Source: Paractinoplanes durhamensis
GTDB taxonomy: Bacteria; Actinomycetota; Actinomycetes; Mycobacteriales; Micromonosporaceae
Length of the DNA stretch: 64,000 bases
Reading direction: 5' to 3'
NCBI RefSeq assembly: GCF_016862175.1
Contig: NZ_BOML01000088.1
Span: 1-64,000, forward strand
Below the pieces are notes generated by a model. The model searched no databases and was not told the DNA's origin. It was given only the letters and a program-made list of their open reading frames with translations. Shown here piece after piece: positions 9,517 through 17,619 of this stretch (positions are counted from its first letter, which is position 1; each line of letters begins with the position of its first letter). A program made the position numbers and the translations under genes.

Positions 9517-10521
9517 ATGCTCCTCAGAACCACCGGACCCGTGTCAGCCGGTGAAACGGAGGAAATGGTTCACGCTGCCCAACAGGGCGACTCGCGCAGC
9601 TTCACGTTGCTGTTCCAGCTGCACTATGCGGGCATGCTGGGCGTGGCGTACCAGATGTTGGGCCACGTGCCCGATGCGGAGGACGCCTGTCAGGACGCCT
9701 CCATTATCGCCTTCGCTCGGATCGGCGATCTGAGGGACGCTTCCGCCGTACGGCCGTGGCTGCACGCCATCGTGCGCAACAACTGCCGGGCGTTCCTGCG
9801 CACCCGTCGGCCCGTCGCCGTCGGGGTGGCCGGCGAGAATCTGCTCGCCTCAGCCGAGGACGACCCGGTCACCTGCATTGAACGCAGCGCTCAGCGTGAC
9901 TGGATCTGGCACGCTCTGCGGCAGTTGACACCGGCCACGCAGACCGTGGCGATGCTGCGCTACTTCACCGAGAACAACTCGTACGAGCAGATCTCGACGC
10001 TCTGCGGGATCCCGGTCGGCACCGTCCGCAGCCGGCTCAGCGAGGCTCGGCGGCAGTTGGCGATTGTCCTGCCCCTGACCAGCGACGAAAGTCATGACGC
10101 CACCGCCGCCCTCCACGCCGAGCGCTGCGAGGAGGCGGTCTCCGTTCTGTCCGCGGTGTCGGACAGCGTGCCCATGAACCGCGTGGCGCGTCGCTGGGCG
10201 AAGGATCTGGCTTTCCTCTGGCCGGACGGAACCCGGACAGTCGGACTGCAACCGCTCATCGACACCTTCCGGCTGGACTACGACGCCGGCGTCGGTCACA
10301 GGATTACCGGGGTGGTGGCTGGCGCCGGCGTCACTATCTGGGAAAACGCGTTCATCAACCCGCCGGATGACCCGTTCCATTGCCCACCGGGCGCCACCTG
10401 GCTGCTCCACGAGAACGATGGCATGGTGACCGAGGTGCGCTTCATGCGCACGCCACGACCGGCGCCGCCGAAAGCCGACCGCTCCGACGATCGAACTTTC
10501 CCCGGGCGCAGCGACTCCTGA
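9517..10521 (+). CDS. ECF sigma factor with C-terminal SnoaL/NTF2-like domain
   Basis: Region 2 is seen in LFQLHYAGMLGVAYQMLGHV and DAEDACQDASIIAF, and region 4 in LPPATQTV-like TPATQTVAMLRYF and IPVGTVRSRLSEARRQL. A further 120 residues form an NTF2-like (SnoaL) domain, as in ECF sigma factors that carry their own regulatory tail instead of a separate anti-sigma protein. The protein directs RNA polymerase to a small set of promoters. The start is uncertain: ATG 9517 is used here, but GTG 9541 would give a shorter, more typical leader, and ATG 9565 sits only two bases after GGAGG. The GNAT gene follows four bases after the stop and is probably cotranscribed. Confidence 0.88.
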   Translation: MLLRTTGPVSAGETEEMVHAAQQGDSRSFTLLFQLHYAGMLGVAYQMLGHVPDAEDACQDASIIAFARIGDLRDASAVRPWLHAIVRNNCRAFLRTRRPVAVGVAGENLLASAEDDPVTCIERSAQRDWIWHALRQLTPATQTVAMLRYFTENNSYEQISTLCGIPVGTVRSRLSEARRQLAIVLPLTSDESHDATAALHAERCEEAVSVLSAVSDSVPMNRVARRWAKDLAFLWPDGTRTVGLQPLIDTFRLDYDAGVGHRITGVVAGAGVTIWENAFINPPDDPFHCPPGATWLLHENDGMVTEVRFMRTPRPAPPKADRSDDRTFPGRSDS

Positions 10522-10525
10522 GGGT

Positions 10526-11281
10526 ATGACCATGAAATCTATCCACGATCTGGAGCCGCAACTGGCTGCCAACCGCCGCTATTGGAGCGGTTGGGACGGC
10601 GGCGGCTCACTCGACGACGACCTGCCGATCTATCGGACCGATATCCAGCACGTCCTGCTCAATGGGGTGCTGCGGGTCCGGAACCAGCCGATCGAGGAGG
10701 CGATCGTGGAAGCCAGGAAACGGCTGACCGGTTCCCGTTGGAGCTGGTGGGTGCAGCAGGACAGCGACGAGGGCATAGCCGAGAGCCTGCTGGCGCACGG
10801 CGCGAAGCAGATCAGTCACACGCCGATCATGGCGGTGGACGTCACCACGGTCGCCGCTCCGGCAGTCCCGGAAGGCCTGAGCATCCACCTCGCCGTGGAA
10901 CCGGCCGAGATCCAGCGGTACGTCGAAACCTGGGCCGGGCCGCTCGGGGTCACCGGCGACCTAGGCCCCGTCGTCGAAAGGGAGCTGAACTTCTATCCCG
11001 ACATGGTGCGGCTCGCGGGCGTCGTCGACGGCAAGACCGTGGGCACGTGCACGCTTTCCCTCGGCACCGCGGACGTCGGCGGCCTTTACACCATCGCCAC
11101 CGACCCCGGTTATCGCCGGCGCGGCATCGCGGCCGCGCTGACCCTGGAGGCGCTGCGGATCACCAGGGAAACCGGCCGGCGATTCGCCACCCTCCAGTCC
11201 AGCAGTGACGGCCTTGCGGTCTACGAGAAGATCGGCTTCCAGACCGTGGCCTACTACGATCTCTACCAACTACCCGAGTGA
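10526..11281 (+). CDS. GNAT-family N-acetyltransferase
   Basis: 251 residues with a GNAT fold in the second half. Motif A reads GGLYTIATDPGYRRRGIAAA, providing the acetyl-CoA pyrophosphate loop. The strand-helix ending YEKIGFQTVAYYDLYQL is the usual GNAT C-terminus. The first half is a less conserved domain, as in tandem or extended GNAT proteins. The acceptor substrate is unknown. The gene begins four bases after the sigma-factor stop and is followed by a strong hairpin, so the two probably form one operon. Confidence 0.85.
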   Translation: MTMKSIHDLEPQLAANRRYWSGWDGGGSLDDDLPIYRTDIQHVLLNGVLRVRNQPIEEAIVEARKRLTGSRWSWWVQQDSDEGIAESLLAHGAKQISHTPIMAVDVTTVAAPAVPEGLSIHLAVEPAEIQRYVETWAGPLGVTGDLGPVVERELNFYPDMVRLAGVVDGKTVGTCTLSLGTADVGGLYTIATDPGYRRRGIAAALTLEALRITRETGRRFATLQSSSDGLAVYEKIGFQTVAYYDLYQLPE

Positions 11282-11540
11282 TCCGGCGTGAATCGCCCGG
11301 CCGGACCCATCCGGCCGGGCGGCGTCATGTCGAACGTCGCCGAGGAGCACGTGGCCGGCCGCCCCTTGACACGGCCGGGACGAACGAACTCGCCGGGGCC
11401 CCCGTCGGAGACCCGCCGGGCGAACTCCATCACCACATAGCTGAAGCGCTCGGCCTCCTCGAGGTGGGCGAAGTGCCCGCTGTCGCGGAACCCCGCAGCG
11501 TATGCGTCCGGAATGCCAGAACGCAGCAGCCGAGCCGCCT
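11263..11540 (-). pseudogene. Alpha/beta hydrolase C-terminal remnant
   Basis: Reading leftward, one frame encodes AAGFRDSGHFAHLEEAERFS followed by YVVMEFARRV, the conserved histidine loop and last helix of alpha/beta hydrolases. No nucleophile elbow or start codon lies upstream; an in-frame stop occurs just before the conserved stretch. Only the last 90 codons persist, overlapping the out-of-frame tail of the TfoX-like gene and ending inside the GNAT gene. It is a dead fragment. Confidence 0.6.
11294..11321 (+). terminator. Hairpin terminator after the sigma/GNAT operon
   Basis: A perfect 12-base-pair stem (CGCCCGGCCGGA pairing with TCCGGCCGGGCG) with a four-base CCCA loop, starting 12 bases after the GNAT stop. 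It lacks a U-tract, as is common for actinomycete terminators. Confidence 0.7.
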
Positions 11541-12077
11541 GCGCCTACCCGACGTGCCATTTGTGCGTGACGACGTCGTGCATGGCCCTGAGCCGCTACA
11601 GCTCCCCTCGGAATGACCGCGAGAGGACGCGGCGCTCGCCTTCCGGACAGCGTTTGGTGTTGTCGCGTTCCAGTGCGCCAGGAACGTCAACCCGGCGGCA
11701 CCGAATCCCGGGAACCCGTTGGCGCTTGCCTGGTGCACGACGCCGGTGCCGGCGGCGTGGTCGCGGGCCTCGGTGAGCAACGCGTGCCACCGTCGCCGGT
11801 CCGGCCGGGGCAGAGCCACCCACTCGCGGAACACCCGGCTGGCGGGGGCGAACGGCTCCCCGTCGCCCGCGGTGACGAGCTGCCCGACCCGGTCGGCGGG
11901 CAGCTCGACCAGCAGTGCCCCGGTGCGGGGGTCGAGCGAGGCGAAGAACTTGCCGTGCAGGCGTACGCATGGCAGCCCCATCATCGTCGAGCGTTGTACC
12001 GCCAGATCGGCGTACATCGGTTCGACGAGCTCCCAGAACAAGTCGTCTCCGGTGATCGCCATGGTGTCTCCGTTCAT
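11430..12077 (-). CDS. TfoX N-terminal-domain-like protein with read-through tail
   Basis: The first 115 residues resemble small TfoX-N/YjbR-like proteins: STMMGLPCVRLHGKFFASLD, then GALLVELPADRVGQLV and REWVALP. Relatives are usually about 110-130 residues and end shortly after the TFLAHW region. Here the frame continues for about 90 more residues of low-complexity Ser/Arg-rich sequence that runs through the hydrolase remnant in a different frame. The natural stop therefore appears to be lost and the tail is probably not functional. The ATG at 12077 is preferred to an upstream start because the homology begins there. The function of the family is not settled. Confidence 0.6.
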   Translation of the reverse strand: MNGDTMAITGDDLFWELVEPMYADLAVQRSTMMGLPCVRLHGKFFASLDPRTGALLVELPADRVGQLVTAGDGEPFAPASRVFREWVALPRPDRRRWHALLTEARDHAAGTGVVHQASANGFPGFGAAGLTFLAHWNATTPNAVRKASAASSRGHSEGSCSGSGPCTTSSRTNGTSGRRRRLGCCVLAFRTHTLRGSATAGTSPTSRRPSASAMW

Positions 12078-12108
12078 CGCTCGTACCCCGGAGGGGTAGG
12101 TTCTCGCC

Positions 12109-12136
12109 GGGCCGCGAGGCCGACGCCTCGCGGCCC
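12109..12136 (-). terminator. Perfect hairpin upstream of the TfoX-like gene
   Basis: GGGCCGCGAGGC pairs with GCCTCGCGGCCC over 12 bases with a CGAC loop. On the minus strand it follows a gene remnant that stops near 12149, so it is likely that gene's terminator. Confidence 0.6.
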
Positions 12137-12319
12137 CTCGCCTTTCGGTCAGCTCGCCGGCACGAACAACGCGACCAGCGCATCGCCGGGGTCGGCGACC
12201 AGCACCGACGTGCCCGCCGGGGCGGCGGTGGCCGCCCGCACGACCCGGCCGCCCGCACACCTCGACGATCAAAATGGCTGTGACCAGGATGGATGAGGTT
12301 TTCGGCACCCGCGGGGCCG
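12137..12319 (-). other. Short gene remnant of unknown identity
   Basis: Reading leftward, one frame ends with GRVVRAATAAPAGTSVLVAD then PGDALVALFVPAS and a stop at 12149, which looks like the genuine C-terminus of a small protein and is followed by a terminator hairpin. No full-length frame leads into it, and a preceding start in another frame at 12308 suggests a frameshift. I do not recognise the family. Confidence 0.3.
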
Positions 12320-12343
12320 GCGCCGGCCGGAAAGGGCCGGCGC
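12320..12343 (-). terminator. Terminator of the metallopeptidase operon
   Basis: A nine-base-pair stem, GCGCCGGCC with GGCCGGCGC, around a GGAAAG loop, lying four bases after the stop of the 12348-13016 gene on the minus strand. Confidence 0.65.
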
Positions 12344-12347
12344 GGCC

Positions 12348-13016
12348 TCACTCCGGCGCTTCGATGTCCGGCTCGTAGCGAGCTTCGACCGGCATGGACG
12401 AGCCGCCGTGCCGGATGGCGAAGTCGACGGCCAGGTGGACGGTAATGCCGGGGTCGGCGGGTGCGTCGATTTCGAGCGGCAGGTCGAGGGTCCACCCCGG
12501 CCCGGCCTCCATCTCGCCCGGCCCGCCGATCACGCCGGACCAGGTGCCGGCCGGCTCGTAGTAGCCACGCCAGACGGCCGCGCTCACCGCGACCGAGGTC
12601 AGGTCGAGACGCAGCGGCTCGGTGCCGCGATGCTCCAGGCGGGCGACCTCCGGAGACGGATGCGTGACGGTCACGGCCGCTCTCGGAAAATCGGTCAGGC
12701 GCTGCACCAACCACCGGGCGGCGACGGCCAGGCCGTCTCGGCTTCCGGCGATCGAGTACGGTCCGGTCGCGTCGAGATCCAGCGTCTCGGTCGACGCCCC
12801 CGGCCGGGCCAGCGACGGCGCGGGGGCCGTCCTGACCGCGCCGGCCAGTGCTCGGACCTCGGCCAGCTCGGCCTCGGGGAGCCGCCCGGCGAACCAGCCG
12901 ACCCCGGCCGGGCTCACCGTGCGCCACCCGCTGATCGTGCCGTCGTCGCCGAGCTCGACGCTCTCCGCCAGCGCCGGCGACCGGCTGCCGTTCGTGATCT
13001 CGAACCGCAGGATCAT
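12348..13016 (-). CDS. Unknown protein coupled to the metallopeptidase
   Basis: 222 residues with no signal peptide, no membrane segment and no recognised domain. The predicted structure is beta-rich in the C-terminal half. Its ATG overlaps the stop of the metallopeptidase gene (ATGA), so translation is coupled and the proteins probably act together. Small partners next to secreted metallopeptidases are sometimes inhibitors or chaperones; that is only a suggestion. A terminator follows, closing a two-gene operon. Confidence 0.7.
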   Translation of the reverse strand: MILRFEITNGSRSPALAESVELGDDGTISGWRTVSPAGVGWFAGRLPEAELAEVRALAGAVRTAPAPSLARPGASTETLDLDATGPYSIAGSRDGLAVAARWLVQRLTDFPRAAVTVTHPSPEVARLEHRGTEPLRLDLTSVAVSAAVWRGYYEPAGTWSGVIGGPGEMEAGPGWTLDLPLEIDAPADPGITVHLAVDFAIRHGGSSMPVEARYEPDIEAPE

Positions 13017-14917
13017 CGCCGTCTCGCCTCCCAGGTGCCGCCGAGTGCCTGGCCGAGGATAGTCATGAACTGGGCCAAGTGGCGTGGCTGCGCGCCGTGG
13101 TCGTGCGGGTCTTTCACCCGGCTCTGGTCGCCCATGATGGAGCCGCTCGAATAGCTGAGCACCTGGATCGTGTCGTAGCGGGGCAGGTCGTCGCGCAGCG
13201 CGTTGTCGAGGTCGGAGAGCACTTCACCGGTGGTGGTGAAGGCGGGCAAACCTGTGATCTTGGGCGGCCCGGGAACTTCCGCCACCGCCGCCAGGTTGAC
13301 CGGGGCGAGCAGGGCGTATTCCGCGACCACTCGCTGTGCGTAGGCCCCCGGCTTGAGTCCGGCGCCGACCGTCGCGGCCTTGGCGGCGACGCCGCTGCGG
13401 GCCACCATGGCCGCCTGGATCCCGGTGGCGATGGTCGCGGGCGGCGTGGCCGGGCCGCCGGCGTCGCCGACCGGCGGCTCGTGGCCGGTGACGCGCACGT
13501 AGTCGGCGGGGTGCAGCTGGTATTCGTCCTGCAGGCCGATCAGGTGGCCGTACTCATGCGGGATGGTGTTGGCCGCGTCGGTGTCACCGAGGTACCACTC
13601 ACCGGCGTTGGCCCGGTCGTTGCCCCGCTTGACCTCCACCGTGTTGGAGTCTCCCCCGCCGCCTCGGGTCATCTGGAAGTCGATCGGCATCGTCCGGCCG
13701 GTCGCGGGGTCGACGCCCTGGAACTGGTTCCACTTCGCCGGCACGTGGCCGAACCAGGCGGCGGGCGGAGCCAGGCCGACGAAGTTGACCTTGGCGGTGA
13801 CCACCATCCGGGTCTTCTGGATCTCCCACGAGTAGTTCGAGGTCAGGCCGTAGGTAGCGCCGCCGACCACCTCGTCCCACGTCCGCGAGATGGAGCCGGT
13901 CGTCGTGGCCGGGGCGGCCGCGTCGAGGGCCGCCCAGGTTGCCGCGTCGGCCGTGCCGGTGACCGGCACCTTGCCGTTCTGGAAGGCCTGCAGCGCGGCC
14001 CGCGTCTTGGGCCCGAACGAGCCGTCGTCCTTCAGCGGCGGGGTGGCGCCCGCCGTGTTGAGTTTCTGCTGGAGCTCGTGCACGGCGGGCCCCGAAGTCA
14101 GGCCGCCGACGCCGGTGACCGGGTGCAGGGACGTGCCGGCCACCTGCACGCCCAGGGCGTTGGCCGTGCCGCTCGGGGTGAGCTGCTCGATCGGGGTGTT
14201 GCTGGCGCCCTCGTCGGCCACGAAGCCGCCCTGGGTGCCGGCGTCAAGAGCGGCCCAGACAGTGGCGTCGACGATGCCTTGCGGGAACCGGTGGACGGCG
14301 ACGATCTCGTACGCGATCACCGCGCCCAGCATCGTGTTGTCGAAGACCCCGTTGATCGCCAGCCGGGGGGTGGCCCCGGCCGCGTTGAGCTTCTGCTGAG
14401 CGAAGCCCACGTCGAGACCGGTGGAGCCCAGCGCGACCTGCACCCGCACCGGGGGCGACAGGGCAGCGAACGCGGTGTCGACCGCGGTCCTGGTGGCGGC
14501 GTCGGGTTGGCCGGTGACCTCCAGGCCGTTGCTGCCCTGGAAGGTGCGCACGGCCGCCTCGGTCAGCGGGCCGAACTTGCCGTCCTCGGTCAGCGGGGCC
14601 GCCGAGGCCTGCAACCGGCTGAGCTTCATCTGCAGGTCGGCGATCTCGCTGCCGGTGGCGCCGCCGGCCAGGCCGGCCGGGGCCGGGGGCGCTCCCCCGG
14701 CGGGGGCCGACGGCAGGGCGATGCGAGCAAGCAGCGAGTTGCCGGCGAGCTGCATCAGATCGCCGAGAGCGGCCGGCGAGGGCGCGCTCTGCAGCAGCCG
14801 GGCGATGGCGGCGTTGCCGGCCGCGGGCAACCGCAGCGGGCCCGGGACGTTGGTATCGGGCGCATCCGCCGGTTTGACTATCCGCTGGCCGGGGATCGGT
14901 CCTTCCGGGGCGGTCAT
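13013..14917 (-). CDS. Metallopeptidase-like protein with peptidoglycan-binding repeats
   Basis: About 634 residues. The N-terminus has the motif AAGNAAIARLLQ, common in actinobacterial proteins associated with DUF4157 and extracellular contractile injection systems. Three peptidoglycan-binding-like repeats follow (for example KFGPLTEAAVRTFQ and SFGPKTRAALQAFQ). The C-terminal region carries HEYGHLIGLQDEY (His454, Glu455, His458, Asp464), an HExxHxxGxxD zinc signature, and an SGSIMGDQSRV stretch resembling a metzincin Met-turn. No signal peptide is visible, which suits export by an injection device or lysis rather than Sec. The start at 14917 is set by GAGGAG seven bases upstream. A partner gene is coupled to its stop. 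The target is unknown. Confidence 0.8.
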   Translation of the reverse strand: MTAPEGPIPGQRIVKPADAPDTNVPGPLRLPAAGNAAIARLLQSAPSPAALGDLMQLAGNSLLARIALPSAPAGGAPPAPAGLAGGATGSEIADLQMKLSRLQASAAPLTEDGKFGPLTEAAVRTFQGSNGLEVTGQPDAATRTAVDTAFAALSPPVRVQVALGSTGLDVGFAQQKLNAAGATPRLAINGVFDNTMLGAVIAYEIVAVHRFPQGIVDATVWAALDAGTQGGFVADEGASNTPIEQLTPSGTANALGVQVAGTSLHPVTGVGGLTSGPAVHELQQKLNTAGATPPLKDDGSFGPKTRAALQAFQNGKVPVTGTADAATWAALDAAAPATTTGSISRTWDEVVGGATYGLTSNYSWEIQKTRMVVTAKVNFVGLAPPAAWFGHVPAKWNQFQGVDPATGRTMPIDFQMTRGGGGDSNTVEVKRGNDRANAGEWYLGDTDAANTIPHEYGHLIGLQDEYQLHPADYVRVTGHEPPVGDAGGPATPPATIATGIQAAMVARSGVAAKAATVGAGLKPGAYAQRVVAEYALLAPVNLAAVAEVPGPPKITGLPAFTTTGEVLSDLDNALRDDLPRYDTIQVLSYSSGSIMGDQSRVKDPHDHGAQPRHLAQFMTILGQALGGTWEARRR

Positions 14918-15159
14918 GGCACGACTCCTCCCCGAAGTCACGGGTGTTACCGCGAAGGATTGCTGACCGCGCCCAAACCCGCCAGGGGCGTTCGGGCGTC
15001 CTTTCGAGCAAACCTACGGGCTGATCACCAGGCCCTGCGCGATGGTCGCGGGGTGGGTCGTCGTCGGCCTATGAACCCCGCCAGAACCTTCCTTGGGTCC
15101 AGACAGCTTGCCCCGGGTCCGTACGCGAACGAAGACCTCTCTGCTACCGACGCCTTGAC

Positions 15160-15355
15160 AAAGAGAGGTGCCGTTCGTGGTACAGCCCCACGTACTGCTG
15201 TCCCGGCGGGATGCCGTCGCGGCTCGCCGGTTCTTCACCCGCGCTGAAGTCGTTCAAGGTGGCGCCGGAGGTGGTGACCGATGCCGCAGCGGCCCACCCG
15301 GCCGTGGTCGCCGACCTGGTCCCGGAACAACACAACAGTGCCACTGGGACAACAG
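15160..15355 (+). pseudogene. Frameshifted IS6-family transposase fragment
   Basis: One frame reads VLLSRRDAVAARRFFTRA and the next frame continues LKSFKVAPEVVTDAAAAHP then AVVADLVPE. Together these match the middle of IS6-family transposases, including the Thr-Asp region around the second catalytic acid. A one-base shift lies near 15240, and the beginning and end of the transposase are missing. The fragment lies beside the SDR gene and has no visible terminal repeats. Confidence 0.6.
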
Positions 15356-15366
15356 GCGGTATGCGG

Positions 15367-16275
15367 TCATCGTGCGAAGTGGGCCTCGCTGAGCGTGAGG
15401 AGCTTCTGCTGGACGGCGGGGTCGTGGGAGACCGGTGGCGTGACCGCAGCCGAGCCTTGGTTGAAGTAGTGGGCGGTGACCCCGGCGAGTTGGGGATCGG
15501 TGGCGATGCGCAGCGCGGTTCCAGCCCCGTCGGCGGGAGTGCGCATGGTGCGGCGGATGATGGCGCCGAACGGGCGCAGTAGTGGCGGTACCAGGTCGTC
15601 GATGATGTCGGTGGCGACGATGCCGGGGTGTACGGCGTTGAGGGTGACACCGTCGGGGGTGAACGAGCGCGCGAGGGCATAGCCGGCGGTGACGGTCATG
15701 AGCTTTGCCCGCGCGTAGGCCTCGAACGGTACGAATCCGGCTTGCGGGTTGAGGTCGGCCAGGTCGTCCACGTGGGTCAGATCCAGGGTCGCCGGGCGGG
15801 GTTTTCGGGCGAGCTTGACCCGGCGGGTGTCGTTGACGGTGTCGCTGGCGACGTTCACGATGCGTGCCCGGCCGCGCCGCAGCGGTGTGTCCAGGCGGGT
15901 CATGAGGCCGTAAGCGGCAAGGTAGTCGAGGGCGATGTGCATCTCGATGCCGTCGGGCGAAACCCGGTGGTCGGGGAAGTGCGCACCGGCGTTGTTGACG
16001 AGGATGTGGATCTGTTCGTAGCGGTCCTCGATGACCTGCGCTGTCGTGATGAGGTCCTCGCGCCGGGTCAGGTCACCCGGGATGATGTCGAGCCGGCGCT
16101 CGTTGTCCCGGCCGATATGGGCGCGCAGGGCGTCTGCGCGGGCCGGGTTGCGGGCGACGGTGACTACGCGGGCGCCCGCGTTGATCAGTGTGGCGGCGAT
16201 GACCTGCCCCATGCCGCCGGTTGCTCCGGTCACGACCGCGGTGTGGTGCCTGAGGTCGGGAATCGCGGCGTTCAT
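15367..16275 (-). CDS. Short-chain dehydrogenase/reductase
   Basis: 302 residues of a classical SDR: TGATGGMGQ cofactor loop near residue 17, NNAG motif, a Ser on the VASD strand, and the YARAK catalytic Tyr/Lys pair. It resembles retinol dehydrogenase-like and C-13 ketoreductase-like SDRs with NAD(P)H specificity not obvious from the sequence. The ATG overlaps the stop of the preceding NAD(P)-binding gene (ATGA), so the two are coupled. Both lie opposite a TetR gene with operator-like dyads between, suggesting inducible control. Longer upstream starts in this frame fall inside the neighbouring gene and are rejected. Confidence 0.85.
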   Translation of the reverse strand: MNAAIPDLRHHTAVVTGATGGMGQVIAATLINAGARVVTVARNPARADALRAHIGRDNERRLDIIPGDLTRREDLITTAQVIEDRYEQIHILVNNAGAHFPDHRVSPDGIEMHIALDYLAAYGLMTRLDTPLRRGRARIVNVASDTVNDTRRVKLARKPRPATLDLTHVDDLADLNPQAGFVPFEAYARAKLMTVTAGYALARSFTPDGVTLNAVHPGIVATDIIDDLVPPLLRPFGAIIRRTMRTPADGAGTALRIATDPQLAGVTAHYFNQGSAAVTPPVSHDPAVQQKLLTLSEAHFAR

Positions 16276-16913
16276 CGAGTGATCCGAGGGTAGGACCGTG
16301 CGTGGTGCGGGGTTTCTGCCTCGTCGATCAGGAAGGCGGCGAGGTCGGCGCGGCTGAGGGAACTCCACACCCGGATTGGCAGGTCGGTTCCGATCCGGGC
16401 GCTCCCGGTGGCTGGATGATTCGACAGTTTCGGCGGCCGCACGATCGTCCATTCGAGACCGGAAGCGGTGATCAGCGGTTCCATCGTCTCCTTGTCGCGC
16501 ATCCGGTCGGCCACGCCGGCCCATACCGCGAGAGAGTAGAGCGACCGGTCGTGGGTCTCCAGCACCCCGTGGGCGCTGACGGCGATCAAGCGCGTAACTC
16601 CGGTCGCCGTCATCGCCGTCAGTGTCGTACGGATGCCGTCGGTGCACACCGTCGTCGGCCCGCCGGCGGCGCCACCGAGAGTGCTGATCACTACGTCGGC
16701 GCCGGTCAAGGCATCGGTCAGCGCCGGCGTGTCGTTGACGTCCGGCCAGATCGCCTCAGTCAGCCGTTCCTGCTTGGCGAATGTCGCGTTCCGGCGGACG
16801 CAAGCCGTCACGATGTGTCCGCGCTCGAGTGCGGTAGCCACCACGTGCCGCCCGGTTGCCCCCGAGGCTCCGACGACGCCGATCTTCAGGGCCTGTGATA
16901 CATCTTGTCTCAT
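16272..16913 (-). CDS. NAD(P)-binding NmrA/atypical SDR protein
   Basis: 213 residues starting with a Rossmann strand and GASGATGRHV, the glycine motif of atypical SDRs related to NmrA and flavin or biliverdin reductases. The usual catalytic Tyr-Lys pair is not obvious, as expected for this group. Family members act as redox sensors or reduce small quinones and flavins. It is the first gene of a two-gene operon with a classical SDR. One of the two operator-like dyads overlaps its first codons. Confidence 0.85.
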   Translation of the reverse strand: MRQDVSQALKIGVVGASGATGRHVVATALERGHIVTACVRRNATFAKQERLTEAIWPDVNDTPALTDALTGADVVISTLGGAAGGPTTVCTDGIRTTLTAMTATGVTRLIAVSAHGVLETHDRSLYSLAVWAGVADRMRDKETMEPLITASGLEWTIVRPPKLSNHPATGSARIGTDLPIRVWSSLSRADLAAFLIDEAETPHHARSYPRITR

Positions 16914-16959
16914 AGCCTGAGTATGGCCCGCGGTATGTTATGAGTCAAGATGTCTCGTA
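16895..16959. promoter_or_regulatory. Two TetR operator-like dyads in a divergent promoter
   Basis: At 16939-16959 the halves TATGAGTCA and TGTCTCGTA flank AGA. A related but less symmetric copy (TATGAGACA, AGA, TGTATCACA on the minus strand) overlaps the start of the SDR operon. Their 15-base cores (16900-16914 and 16939-16953) match each other at 14 positions in inverted orientation. The placement between the TetR gene and the SDR operon fits a TetR operator pair controlling both. Confidence 0.65.
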
Positions 16960-16966
16960 GAATGAG

Positions 16967-17539
16967 GTGGTGAACACCGAGTCGGATCCGCGCTTCCAGC
17001 GCAGCCAGCAGGCCATCCTCTCCGCCGCGCGTGAGCTGCTTCTGGAGAAGGGCCCGGTCGCGGTGACACACGCGCAGGTGGCGGAGCGGGCCGGGGTGGG
17101 CCGGGCGACCGTCTACCGGCATTGGCCGCGCGCCGATGAGCTGCTCGCGGAGGCGATGGCCACGGTGCCGATGCCGTTGCTCGCCAACCCGACCATCCCG
17201 ACCCGGCAGTGGCTGACGCGTGAGCTGACCACGCTCGCCCGGCAGCTCGAGCTGGACGATGTACGCGCCGTGGCCACCACCCTGGCCAGCACCGCGCTCT
17301 GGGACCAGCAGATGGACGCCCGGCGTGCACAGTTCGCAACGATCCTGGCCGACCGCCTCGCCGGCGCTCTCGCCACTGCCCAGGTACGCGGCGAAGTCAG
17401 TCTCGCCATGCCCGGTCGCGACGCCGCTGCCCTGCTCGTCGGCCCGATCTACTACCGCTGCACGATCGAGCACGGTCCCGCCGACTCGACGCTTATCGAA
17501 ACTTCGATCGCCGCGATCGGGACCTGGACCGCGCGCTGA
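16967..17539 (+). CDS. TetR-family repressor of the SDR operon
   Basis: 190 residues. The N-terminal helix-turn-helix is clear: AILSAARELLLEKG, then VAERAGVGRATVYRHWPRAD. The C-terminal ligand domain is typical in length. GTG codons at 16967 and 16970 are both possible starts. The divergent layout and the paired dyads indicate that it represses itself and the neighbouring SDR operon and is released by a ligand, possibly a substrate of those enzymes. The ligand is unknown. Confidence 0.88.
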   Translation: MVNTESDPRFQRSQQAILSAARELLLEKGPVAVTHAQVAERAGVGRATVYRHWPRADELLAEAMATVPMPLLANPTIPTRQWLTRELTTLARQLELDDVRAVATTLASTALWDQQMDARRAQFATILADRLAGALATAQVRGEVSLAMPGRDAAALLVGPIYYRCTIEHGPADSTLIETSIAAIGTWTAR

Positions 17540-17619
17540 GCTGACACCGAACACTGACGGAAGGCGCCGGTATCCCCACGATCGTCGGATGGTCGCGGAT
17601 CTCCTCCGCGCGGACGCGC

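Noticed and set aside
13079..15247. 722-codon plus-strand open frame opposite the metallopeptidase
   Set aside because: The product is repetitive Arg/Gly/Val sequence, while the minus strand has zinc and peptidoglycan-binding motifs and a good ribosome-binding site.
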